A DNA stretch of 64,000 nucleotides from Thalassococcus arenae (GTDB taxonomy: Bacteria > Pseudomonadota > Alphaproteobacteria > Rhodobacterales > Rhodobacteraceae), in contig NZ_JAHRWL010000001.1 in NCBI RefSeq assembly GCF_019104745.1, forward strand, positions 248,001 to 312,000. Direction: 5' to 3'. The translations under genes and the position numbers were made by a program. Below are positions 31,460 to 39,314 of this stretch, piece after piece (position 1 is the first letter of the stretch; each line of letters opens with the position of its first letter). A model generated the notes under the pieces. It worked only from the letters and a program-made list of their open reading frames with translations. It was not told the DNA's origin and ran no database searches.

Positions 31460-34400
31460 TTACTCAGCCGCGATCTTGAGCGCGGCGCGTTCCGACGCCG
31501 CGGCACAGGCGGTGCCCGCCGTCTCGGCCAAGCCGCGGCGGCGATGGATCAACGCGAAAACGGGCGGAGTGAAGTAGAACGACACGACGGTCGACAGAAG
31601 AACACCACCGGCAATCGCGACCGCGAAAGGCGGCCAGAAGGCACCGCCCCCCAGGATCAGCGGGAGAAAACCTCCGAAAGTCGTGATCGTCGTCGACACG
31701 ATGTGCCGGCTGGATCCCGTGACCACGCGGGCCATGGCGTTGCGATCCCCGGCGCTGGCCTGCGGATCCTGCTGCAAGGCGGTAAGAATGATGATGGCCG
31801 CGTTGATCGATACGCCGATCGAGCCGATCACCCCGATGATCGCCTGGATGCCGAACGGAAATTGCAGCACGGCCAGCGCCAGCATCGACAGCCCGGCCGA
31901 CAGCGCACAGACCAGCAGCGCGACCAGGGTCAGGCGGAACGAATTGAACGTCAGCGCGATCGTGGCGATGGTCAGCGTCACGATCAGCCCGACCGACGCC
32001 AGCAGGTTCCCGACCGTGTTCGACCGGGCGTCGCTGTCGCCGCCCAGTTCCAGCGTATAGCCCGCGGGCAGCGTGAAACCGGTGTGCTCGAGTGCGGCCA
32101 GAACGTCTTGCAGCGCCTCTTCGGGCAGCACGCCCGGGACGATGAAAGCCTGGATGGTGTTTTCGCGGATCCCGTTGTTGCGGGTGATGACACTTTCGGC
32201 CGGTTCGATCACCGGCTGCGCCAGTTCCGACAGCGGAACCGCCGGAAAGGCTCCGGTGGCGGAAACCGCCGCCGCGTCCGGCAGAAGGATCGGCATGTCC
32301 GAAATCGCCCGCAGATCGCCGCGCATTCCGTCGCCCATCCGCACGCGCACCGGAAGTTGTTCGGTACCTTCGACCAGCGACCCGCCGGTCAGTCCGACCA
32401 GCGCAGTGTTCATCTGCGCCGCCACATCCGTGACGTCCAGCCCAAGCAATCGCGCCTTGACCTCGTCGATCTGGAACCGGATCTGCGGGGCACCGCCGTT
32501 GACCGTGGCGCGGGCCTGGGTCACGAGTTCCAGGTCGGCCATGACCGCCCGCACGTCGTCGCCAAGCCGGCGCAAGGTTGCGATGTCCTGGCCCTTGATC
32601 TTGATTTCCACCGGGGCATCGACCGGCGGGCCCTGCACCAGCCCGCGCACGATGACCTGGGCGTCGGGGAAGCGCATGTCGAATTGCGTCTGCAATGCGC
32701 TGACAAGACGCGCGGCATCGGCATCTGTGCGGGTCGTGACCATCGCCTGGCCGAAACCCGGTTCCTGCGACCGGCTGCCGACGATGTTGTAGTAGAAGGC
32801 AGGGCCGGACCGCCCGACCGTCCAGTAGACGCTGTCGACACCGTCATCGGCACGGATCACGGCATCCATTTGTTCGACGACCGCGGTTGTCCTGGCCAAG
32901 GCCGTACCAGGTGCCATGTCGACCTCGATATAGAACTGGTTGCGCTCGACGCCGGGAAAGAACTGGGCGGTGAGCGTCGGAAAGGCCGCAAAGCCCATGA
33001 CGGGCAGGACAAGCGACAAAGCGATGGCGCGAAACGGGTTTCCCACGGCAAGGCGGATCGACGCCTCGAACAGGCGCCCGAGAGCCGGGATCGAAACACC
33101 CCGGCTCAGGAAACCGCTCTTGTCCGCGGTCGGCAGCACCCACCCCGCCAGCGCCGGCGTCACGGTCAGCGCAACCACGAAGGACCACGCCAGCATAAGC
33201 ACGACGGCGATGGCGATGGACCCGACGAAATCCCCGGCCGGCCCGGGCAGCAGGATCATCGGCGTGAAGGCAAGCGCGGTGGTGACGGTCGACGCCAGAA
33301 GCGGTGCGAACAGGCGCCGGACGGCGTCGCGCACGGCATCCGGACGGTCCATCCCTTCCTGCAACCGGCGGCGCACCTCGTCGGTCATGACGATGGCCGC
33401 GTCGACCAGAAGGCCAAGCGCCACGATCAGCCCGGTCACCGACATCTGGTGGATCGGAAGGCCGATGAAGTTCATCGAAGCCAGCGTGCCAAGCGACACA
33501 ACAGGCAGCACAAGAGCAACGATCGCGGCTGCCCGGATTCCAAGCGTCACGAAAAGCACGAGCACCACGAGACCGACCCCGATCGCCATGTTCAGTCCGA
33601 CATCGGACAAGCGGTCAAGCGTGTAGACACTCTGGTCGAACAGCAGGGTTTCCTCGATCCCGAGCGGAATCTCGTCTCGCCCTGCCGCGAGTTCGTCGCG
33701 GACGAACGACATCCAGCGGTCGATCTGAACGCCGTCCTGCGCAAGAACGCCCAGCAGGATCGCGGGTTTGCCATTGGCGATGGCCAGTTCGGCGGCCGGA
33801 TCACGCGGCCCACGATCGATCCGGGCGATGTCGCCCAGCGTGACCGTACTGCCAAGCGTGTTTTCACGCAGCACGACCTGGCGCAAGCGATCCAGGCTCC
33901 GGATCTCGCCGGTCACGGTGATCGACAGATCGACACCGCCTTGCAGGCGACCCGATTGCACCTTTCCGTCCGCTTGCGTGATCCGGTCCGAAATCTCTGC
34001 CGCCGTCAGGCCAAGGGCGGCGGCACGCACCGGATCGACGCTGACCAACACTTCTTCCTCGGGCGTGCCGAAGAAATCGACCGCGCGGGTCGACGGGATC
34101 GAACGCAGCCGGTCGCCCAGGGCCTCGGCATGTCGCGACAGGATCGTCAGCGGCATCTCGGCCTGCGTGGACGTGATCGCGATCACCGCCGAATAGGCTG
34201 AAATGCCCTCGGCATCGAAATTCGGCGCCAGCACCCCGGCAGGAAAGCTGCGCCGGGCGTCTTCGACGGCGTCACGCGCTTCGGACCAGACCTGCTCGAT
34301 GGTGGCTTCGTCCAGCGTTTCCTGCAACTCCACCGATACCACGGACACGCCCGTTCGAGACACCGAAGACACGGTGTCGATCTCGGCGATGCTGCGCAAT

Positions 34401-34603
34401 TCCTCCTCGATCTCGGCGGTGACCAGCGCTTCGACGCGTTCGGGGTCGGCGCCCGGGAACTGGGTGGTGATGGTGGCGAAAAGATTGGTGATCGTGGGAT
34501 CTTCTTGCCGTCCCAGCGACAACAGGGAAGACAACCCCGCCGAGACCATCACCAGGATGATCAGGGCGACAAGGCGCGGTTGGCGGAACGTCAGAGTTTC
34601 CAT
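31460..34603 (-). CDS. RND efflux pump permease (inner-membrane subunit)
   Basis: A 1047-residue resistance-nodulation-division transporter, the normal length of the HAE1/AcrB-like class, with 12 helices and two large periplasmic domains. Motifs include FRQPRLVALIILVMVSAGLS at the N-terminus, QFPGADPERVEALVTAEIEE, and GLLVDAAIVMTDEV in TM4, where one Asp of the usual VDDA proton-relay pair is replaced by Ala. It exports small amphiphiles using proton motive force with the adaptor encoded 13 nt upstream. No outer-membrane TolC partner is in the locus, so one must come from elsewhere. GGGAGAGGGG supports ATG 34603. Confidence 0.93.
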   Translation of the reverse strand: METLTFRQPRLVALIILVMVSAGLSSLLSLGRQEDPTITNLFATITTQFPGADPERVEALVTAEIEEELRSIAEIDTVSSVSRTGVSVVSVELQETLDEATIEQVWSEARDAVEDARRSFPAGVLAPNFDAEGISAYSAVIAITSTQAEMPLTILSRHAEALGDRLRSIPSTRAVDFFGTPEEEVLVSVDPVRAAALGLTAAEISDRITQADGKVQSGRLQGGVDLSITVTGEIRSLDRLRQVVLRENTLGSTVTLGDIARIDRGPRDPAAELAIANGKPAILLGVLAQDGVQIDRWMSFVRDELAAGRDEIPLGIEETLLFDQSVYTLDRLSDVGLNMAIGVGLVVLVLFVTLGIRAAAIVALVLPVVSLGTLASMNFIGLPIHQMSVTGLIVALGLLVDAAIVMTDEVRRRLQEGMDRPDAVRDAVRRLFAPLLASTVTTALAFTPMILLPGPAGDFVGSIAIAVVLMLAWSFVVALTVTPALAGWVLPTADKSGFLSRGVSIPALGRLFEASIRLAVGNPFRAIALSLVLPVMGFAAFPTLTAQFFPGVERNQFYIEVDMAPGTALARTTAVVEQMDAVIRADDGVDSVYWTVGRSGPAFYYNIVGSRSQEPGFGQAMVTTRTDADAARLVSALQTQFDMRFPDAQVIVRGLVQGPPVDAPVEIKIKGQDIATLRRLGDDVRAVMADLELVTQARATVNGGAPQIRFQIDEVKARLLGLDVTDVAAQMNTALVGLTGGSLVEGTEQLPVRVRMGDGMRGDLRAISDMPILLPDAAAVSATGAFPAVPLSELAQPVIEPAESVITRNNGIRENTIQAFIVPGVLPEEALQDVLAALEHTGFTLPAGYTLELGGDSDARSNTVGNLLASVGLIVTLTIATIALTFNSFRLTLVALLVCALSAGLSMLALAVLQFPFGIQAIIGVIGSIGVSINAAIIILTALQQDPQASAGDRNAMARVVTGSSRHIVSTTITTFGGFLPLILGGGAFWPPFAVAIAGGVLLSTVVSFYFTPPVFALIHRRRGLAETAGTACAAASERAALKIAAE

Positions 34604-34616
34604 GTCCCCTCTCCCT

Positions 34617-35777
34617 TCAACGCGCGTCGCCGAGGGTGACCCGCTGGCCGACCGTGACCCGCTGAGGGCCGTCTTTCACCAGCACGGTTCCTTCCGGCAG
34701 GGCGGCACGGACGAAGACACGGTCGCTTTCGGCATGCAGCACCTCGACCGGGGCGGCGCGCACGATCTGACCGGCATCGACGGTAAGGATCGTCCATTGC
34801 CCGCGCACGCCTTCCTTGAGGCTGGTCGTCGGCAGCCACAACCCGCGCGCCTCGACGGTTTCCGTTACCAGCACCCGCGCCGTCCGACCGAATGTCGGCG
34901 CCGCGTCGGTATCGATCTCGAAGACCGCGGTGCGGGTGCGTGTGACTGGGTCTATATCGGGGCGCAGCGCGACCAGCGTTGCGGTGTATTCAGTGCCGTC
35001 GATGTCGATCTCAGACTTTGCAAGTGCGGCTTCGGTCAGATCCAGGGGCACGCCCACCCGGACCTGGGGGCGGGTCATTTCGACCAGGCCGAAGACGCGC
35101 TGCCCGGCGCTCAGGGTCTCTCCGCCATCGGCCAGCCGTTCGGTCACCCGGCCGTCAAAGGGCGCCAGGATCCGGGACTTGGATACCCGGATGTCCACGT
35201 CGCGCAACGCGGCGTCCAGTTCGGCGATGCGGGCGCGCAATTCGTCCTGGCGCGAGAGCGCTTCATCCAGACCGGCCTGGCTGGCAAAGCCGCGCTGGCT
35301 GAGCGCCGCGTTGCGTTCCACCGTCTGTTCGGCAAAGCGCAGCTGCGCGCGGGCGGCCTCGCGCGATGCTTCTAGGCGGGATCGCTCGGCATGCAGCAAC
35401 GCAAGGTCCTGGCTGGCCAGAACCGTGCCCTTACGCACCCGGTCGCCTTCGCCGGCATGGATCGCCGCCAGACGCCCGGGCAATTCGAACGACAACGCGA
35501 CCGTCTTCTGCGGCTCGACCTGGCCGACGAAGGCGCGTTGCACTGCGTATTCTTCCAGGAAAACCGCAGGTGCGGTCGAGACCGGGATCAGAGGCGCGGG
35601 ATCCGGTGCCGGCGCCGCATCAGCGCGGCGGCCCAGTTCGGATGCACCGAATTGCACGGCGAAAACCGCACCCGCAACGACGGCGAGTGTGGCCACGCCG
35701 CGCGAAATCACACGAAAACCCCGTCTGGCGCGGGCTCGGAAACTCGGTTTCGGCATGGCCTGCTGATCGTCTTGCAT
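34617..35777 (-). CDS. RND pump periplasmic adaptor (membrane fusion protein)
   Basis: A 386-residue membrane fusion protein. N-terminal membrane anchor at about 27-45 (GVATLAVVAGAVFAVQFGA), then the lipoyl/barrel-sandwich half-motif (VALSFELPGRLAAIHAGEGD), an alpha-hairpin coiled coil (about 115-185, LLHAERSRLEASREAARAQL), the second half (RVTERLADGGETLSAGQRVF) and a C-terminal beta-barrel and membrane-proximal domain. It bridges the RND permease to an outer-membrane channel. There is no lipobox Cys. GAGG precedes ATG 35777. First gene of the pump operon, divergent from tetR. Confidence 0.92.
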   Translation of the reverse strand: MQDDQQAMPKPSFRARARRGFRVISRGVATLAVVAGAVFAVQFGASELGRRADAAPAPDPAPLIPVSTAPAVFLEEYAVQRAFVGQVEPQKTVALSFELPGRLAAIHAGEGDRVRKGTVLASQDLALLHAERSRLEASREAARAQLRFAEQTVERNAALSQRGFASQAGLDEALSRQDELRARIAELDAALRDVDIRVSKSRILAPFDGRVTERLADGGETLSAGQRVFGLVEMTRPQVRVGVPLDLTEAALAKSEIDIDGTEYTATLVALRPDIDPVTRTRTAVFEIDTDAAPTFGRTARVLVTETVEARGLWLPTTSLKEGVRGQWTILTVDAGQIVRAAPVEVLHAESDRVFVRAALPEGTVLVKDGPQRVTVGQRVTLGDAR

Positions 35778-35794
35778 CGGCGAATCCTCGCAAA

Positions 35795-35819
35795 GTTAGT
35801 CCGTCTAACATAAGTTAGA
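35795..35819. promoter_or_regulatory. Probable TetR operator with nested inverted repeats
   Basis: Two overlapping perfect palindromes: GTTAG-TCCGT-CTAAC (35795-35809) and TCTAAC-ATAA-GTTAGA (35804-35819). They share the CTAAC half-site, so three half-sites are spaced regularly. They lie between the divergent adaptor and tetR starts, in an AT-rich patch, as expected for autoregulated TetR repression of the pump. Confidence 0.75.
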
Positions 35820-35884
35820 ATGTCTTACTTTGACAAGGGGTACGTGATCTGAAAGAAACTGGATCAAGAAAAAGGCGAAGACCG

Positions 35885-36511
35885 ATGGCGGATGAGTTCG
35901 AGGCTGCACGCGCAGAAAAACTGCAGAAAACCGGGTATCACCACGGTGATCTGCGGGCCGGACTGATAGAGGCGACGCGCAGGCTGGTCGAGGAAAAGGG
36001 CCCCGACGGTTTTTCGGTGACCGATGCCTGTCGGCTGGCCGGCGTGTCGACCGCGGCCCCCTACAAACACTTCAAGAACAAGACCGAGATGCTGGTGGCG
36101 ATGGTCATGCAGGGCATGGAACGCCACCGCGACAACATGCTTGCCGCGCTCGAGGGCATTCCGGTCGGGTCGCCGCTGCGCATCAAGGCGCTTGGCAAGG
36201 AATATGTCGGATTCGCCCTGCGCGAACCGGGGGTGTTCCGGCTCAAGTTCGGCGGCTTCACCGACCGCCTCGACGACGATCGGCTGAAAGCCGCCGGCGA
36301 ACAGACCTTTGAAATCGTGCTCAAGGAAGTCGCGCTTTGCATGGGCGAGGACGCCATCACCGACGAGGTGCGCAAGCGCGGCTTCATGCTGTGGAGCTTC
36401 GTGCACGGGCTGTCTTTCATCCTGTTCGACAAGGACTTGACCCAGATGGGCGGCGCCGTCGACCTGGACGACCTGCTCGCGGAAATCGCCGAACGCGTCC
36501 TGTCGGATTGA
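35885..36511 (+). CDS. TetR-family repressor of the RND pump
   Basis: A 208-residue TetR regulator. The N-terminal helix-turn-helix covers about 18-65 (YHHGDLRAGLIEATRRLVEE; FSVTDACRLAGVSTAAPYKH, then FKNKTEML), followed by an all-helical ligand-binding domain. TetR proteins beside divergent RND operons normally repress them and respond to a pump substrate. The operator candidate is at 35795-35819. GCGAAGACCG precedes ATG 35885. Monocistronic. Confidence 0.9.
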   Translation: MADEFEAARAEKLQKTGYHHGDLRAGLIEATRRLVEEKGPDGFSVTDACRLAGVSTAAPYKHFKNKTEMLVAMVMQGMERHRDNMLAALEGIPVGSPLRIKALGKEYVGFALREPGVFRLKFGGFTDRLDDDRLKAAGEQTFEIVLKEVALCMGEDAITDEVRKRGFMLWSFVHGLSFILFDKDLTQMGGAVDLDDLLAEIAERVLSD

Positions 36512-36609
36512 CCGGCCGCAACCGACCGGGCGGCGATCCGGCGGTCGAACCGGGGCACAATCCCGTTCCGGAAAACCGCGATCTGTGCTACCTTAAGTTG
36601 TGATTTTAG

Positions 36610-38958
36610 ATGCAGATGCGCACGAATTGGCGCAGGTGGTGGGCCTTGCTTGATTGGATTCGCAGACAGATCGTTCGCCACCGTGCCTTTGCCGGCGCCC
36701 TGCCGCTTGGCTTGATCGCCGGGCTGGTCATCGCCGTCTTTCCGGCCTCGCAAACCGCGGCCGATCCCCTTGAACGGATAAGCGTTTCGGCCTTCGGAGA
36801 AGAGGCCGACGGCCCAAGCGCACATGCGGTGGTATCCGACAATGGTCGCTACGTGGTGTTTGCCTCTGCCGCCACCAACCTGGTCGAGGGCGACGTCAAC
36901 GGCTTTCCCGACGTGTTTCTCAAGGACCGCCTGACCGGCGAGGTCGAATTGATCAGCGTCGCCGATGACGGCACCCAGGGCAACGACTGGAGCGGCGCGT
37001 CGTTTTCTTTCGAGACCGAATTCAAACGCATGGATGTCAGCCCCGACGGGCGGTTCGTGGTATTCACCGCAGCAGCCGACAACCTCGTGGTCGGCGAAGT
37101 GCTGGTCGGATTGGACCACGTCTATTTGCGCGACCGCCAAGCCGGCACGACCGAAGTCGTCAATTTCGACGCCAACGGCGTACCATCGGGGTCTTTCGTC
37201 GGCGACTACATGGCGGTCAGCGATGACGGCAATCGCGTAGTCTACATGTCTCCGGATGAAACCCACGATACCGGAGACGACGTTATTTTCGTGGATGTCT
37301 TCGTCTATGACCGGACGACCCAGACGACGGAACTGGTCACCGTCAATTCGGACGGCGAACAGGCCGCCCCCGGTGGCGAGAACAATGACAACAACGCCTC
37401 GCATGCCGATATCAGCGGCGACGGGCGTTTCGTGGTGTTCCAGACCCGCGCGCCGAACCTGGTGCCGGACGACACCAATGACTTGAGAGACGTGTTCATC
37501 CGGGATCTCGACGCCGGGACGACCGAACGGGTCAGCGTCGCCCTGGGCGGCGGCGATGCCAACGGGATCAGCGAACTGGGCGCGCTGGAACCCGACGGGC
37601 GCTTTGTCGCCTTCACCTCGACGGCCGACAACATCGTCGCGGGCACACCGATGGAGACCATCGGCATCTACCTGCGTGATCTTCAGGCCGGCACGACGGA
37701 ACGCGTCAACGACATGCTCAACTTCTGGGAAGAAGGTCAGCCGGGCCGCCAGATCCTGTTCCATGGCAAGGGCCTGTCCGATGACGCCCGGTTCCTGGTC
37801 TTCCGCTCCGGGCTGGAAGGACTGACCGGAAACGACACCAACGGATTGACCGACGTCTTCCGGCTGGAACGGAATACGGGCGAAATCACTTTGCTGAGCG
37901 AGAACACCGCCGGCGTCGCCCCCGATACCGAAACGCGCCGCGTGTCGATCAGCGAGGACAGCCGTGTCAGCGTGTTTTCCAGCGAAGCGGCCGACCTGGT
38001 CGAAGGCGACACCAACCGCGTTTCCGACGTCTTTGCGACGGGCGACATTCTGCCCCCGGCCCATCCCTACGAATACGCCACGAAAGTGGTTTGCGGCGTG
38101 CAGGACGACCCGGCCGACCTGCGGCTGGCGCCCGGCACCTATGCGACCGCCATCAACGTCCACAGCCCCAAGGATCCGGTCGCGACCTTCTCGAAAAAGC
38201 TTGCCCTGTCGGTGCCGCCGGGGGGCCAGTCGCCGGGCGAGATCCTTCCAATCGCGGTTCACGAAATCGGCTATGACGAGGTGATCGTCATCGACTGCAT
38301 GGACCTGCGCAACCGGCTGTTTCCCGACGGCTTTCCCAGCCCAGACGACAGCACCGGCGCCTATATCGAAGGATACCTTGTAATCGAAAGCAGCGCCCCG
38401 CTGGATGTCACCGCGGTCTACACGACGGCCACGGTCGCCGGGGACAGCGGCGAACTGCACAGCAGCATAGACGTCGAACAGGTGCCCGAACGCAAACGCG
38501 AGTCGGACCTGAGCGTGACCAAAAGCGCGCTGGTGATCCCCTTCGGCCGGTTCAGCGACACGACCCAGCTTTGGGGCGCGATCTACAACATCAGCGTCAA
38601 CAATGCCGGGCCCGACACCGCACCGGGGGTGCTGTTGCGCGACGATCTGACCGCCGACGTCACCGGCGGGATCGCCGCAATCCTCATCGACTTTCCGGGG
38701 ATCGTCGTGCCCCCGGGCGCGGTCGTCACGGACGCCCAGTTCATCAACATCCTGCATTCGACCTTTTCGGTCGACCTGGGCGATCTCGGACCGGGCGAGA
38801 CTGCCAACGTCATCTTCGGCGCCTTCGTCATCAGCGTGAGTTTCCCGGGCGTCGATCCGACACTGACCATCACCGACCGGGCGGCCGTGTCGAGCCTGGG
38901 GATCGATCCGTCACCCGCCGACAATGTCGATATCGTGGAAACGGTGCTGCTGCCATGA
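36610..38958 (+). CDS. Exported seven-repeat PD40/TolB-like propeller protein with DUF11-like tail
   Basis: A 782-residue envelope protein. A basic N-terminus with a long signal-like or anchor helix (about 28-50, LPLGLIAGLVIAVFPASQTA). Seven repeats of the WD40-like/PD40 kind follow, each with a (S/D)DGRFVVF core (for instance SPDGRFVVFTA, SGDGRFVVFQT, EPDGRFVAFTS, SDDARFLVFRS) and a DVFxxDRxTG strand, implying a seven-bladed propeller over residues 60-480. After a mixed linker, the C-terminus (about 640-780; YNISVNNAGPDTAPGVLL) looks like a DUF11/cell-wall-repeat immunoglobulin-like domain. Acidic Asp/Asn loops could bind Ca2+. A binding or scaffold role is inferred. It is followed closely by a small exported protein gene. 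Confidence 0.8.
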   Translation: MQMRTNWRRWWALLDWIRRQIVRHRAFAGALPLGLIAGLVIAVFPASQTAADPLERISVSAFGEEADGPSAHAVVSDNGRYVVFASAATNLVEGDVNGFPDVFLKDRLTGEVELISVADDGTQGNDWSGASFSFETEFKRMDVSPDGRFVVFTAAADNLVVGEVLVGLDHVYLRDRQAGTTEVVNFDANGVPSGSFVGDYMAVSDDGNRVVYMSPDETHDTGDDVIFVDVFVYDRTTQTTELVTVNSDGEQAAPGGENNDNNASHADISGDGRFVVFQTRAPNLVPDDTNDLRDVFIRDLDAGTTERVSVALGGGDANGISELGALEPDGRFVAFTSTADNIVAGTPMETIGIYLRDLQAGTTERVNDMLNFWEEGQPGRQILFHGKGLSDDARFLVFRSGLEGLTGNDTNGLTDVFRLERNTGEITLLSENTAGVAPDTETRRVSISEDSRVSVFSSEAADLVEGDTNRVSDVFATGDILPPAHPYEYATKVVCGVQDDPADLRLAPGTYATAINVHSPKDPVATFSKKLALSVPPGGQSPGEILPIAVHEIGYDEVIVIDCMDLRNRLFPDGFPSPDDSTGAYIEGYLVIESSAPLDVTAVYTTATVAGDSGELHSSIDVEQVPERKRESDLSVTKSALVIPFGRFSDTTQLWGAIYNISVNNAGPDTAPGVLLRDDLTADVTGGIAAILIDFPGIVVPPGAVVTDAQFINILHSTFSVDLGDLGPGETANVIFGAFVISVSFPGVDPTLTITDRAAVSSLGIDPSPADNVDIVETVLLP

Positions 38959-38987
38959 CACGCCCAAGCGAACGCGGAGGACCGAAA

Positions 38988-39266
38988 ATGCACAGCCTGA
39001 TCCGGGCGCTTGCGACCGTCATCGTGGTTCTTGTCGCACAACCCGCCCTGCCCCAGGCCGCCGACGCCAACCGGCAAGTCACCCGGCCGCCCGACAAGGC
39101 GCCGAACTGCGAGACGACACGGCGCGACGTGATGGTCGCCCTGCGCCGGGCGACCGAGGGTCGCGAGCCAAGCCCGGACGATCCCAAACGGCTCGGGGAA
39201 ATCTCGGAACAGGTCGCGAAAAGCGCGGCATTCCGGGCGTTCGTCGCCTGCTACGCTCAGCGATGA
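38988..39266 (+). CDS. Small exported protein beside the propeller gene
   Basis: A 92-residue protein with a signal peptide (1-22; IRALATVIVVLVAQPALPQA) and a short mature helical domain with two Cys (NCETTRRDVMVALRRA and FVACYAQR) that could form a disulfide in the periplasm. ATG 38988 is preferred, with CGGAGGACCGAAA just before it; an ATG at 38955 overlapping the propeller stop would give an extra 11 residues and hide the signal. No family is recognised. Likely co-transcribed with the propeller gene. Confidence 0.65.
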   Translation: MHSLIRALATVIVVLVAQPALPQAADANRQVTRPPDKAPNCETTRRDVMVALRRATEGREPSPDDPKRLGEISEQVAKSAAFRAFVACYAQR

Positions 39267-39276
39267 TCGCGCGCAG

Positions 39277-39306
39277 TTCCGGGCCCGTCGCGCAACGGGC
39301 CCGGAA
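39277..39306. terminator. Hairpin between convergent genes (propeller operon / idrA)
   Basis: A perfect 12-bp stem TTCCGGGCCCGT/ACGGGCCCGGAA (39277-39288 with 39295-39306), 6-nt loop, between stops at 39266 (+) and 39315 (-). There is no clear T-run, but the position and stability fit a bidirectional transcription end. Confidence 0.6.
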
Positions 39307-39314
39307 GACGAGGG

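Noticed and set aside
30860-34201. Very long open frame (over 1100 codons) antisense to the RND permease gene
   Set aside because: It mirrors the permease codon pattern, is Arg/Gln/Asp-rich without domains, and has no ribosome-binding site; a GC-rich shadow.
36061-38757. Long open frame antisense to tetR and the propeller gene
   Set aside because: It crosses two well-supported plus-strand genes and resembles no protein family.
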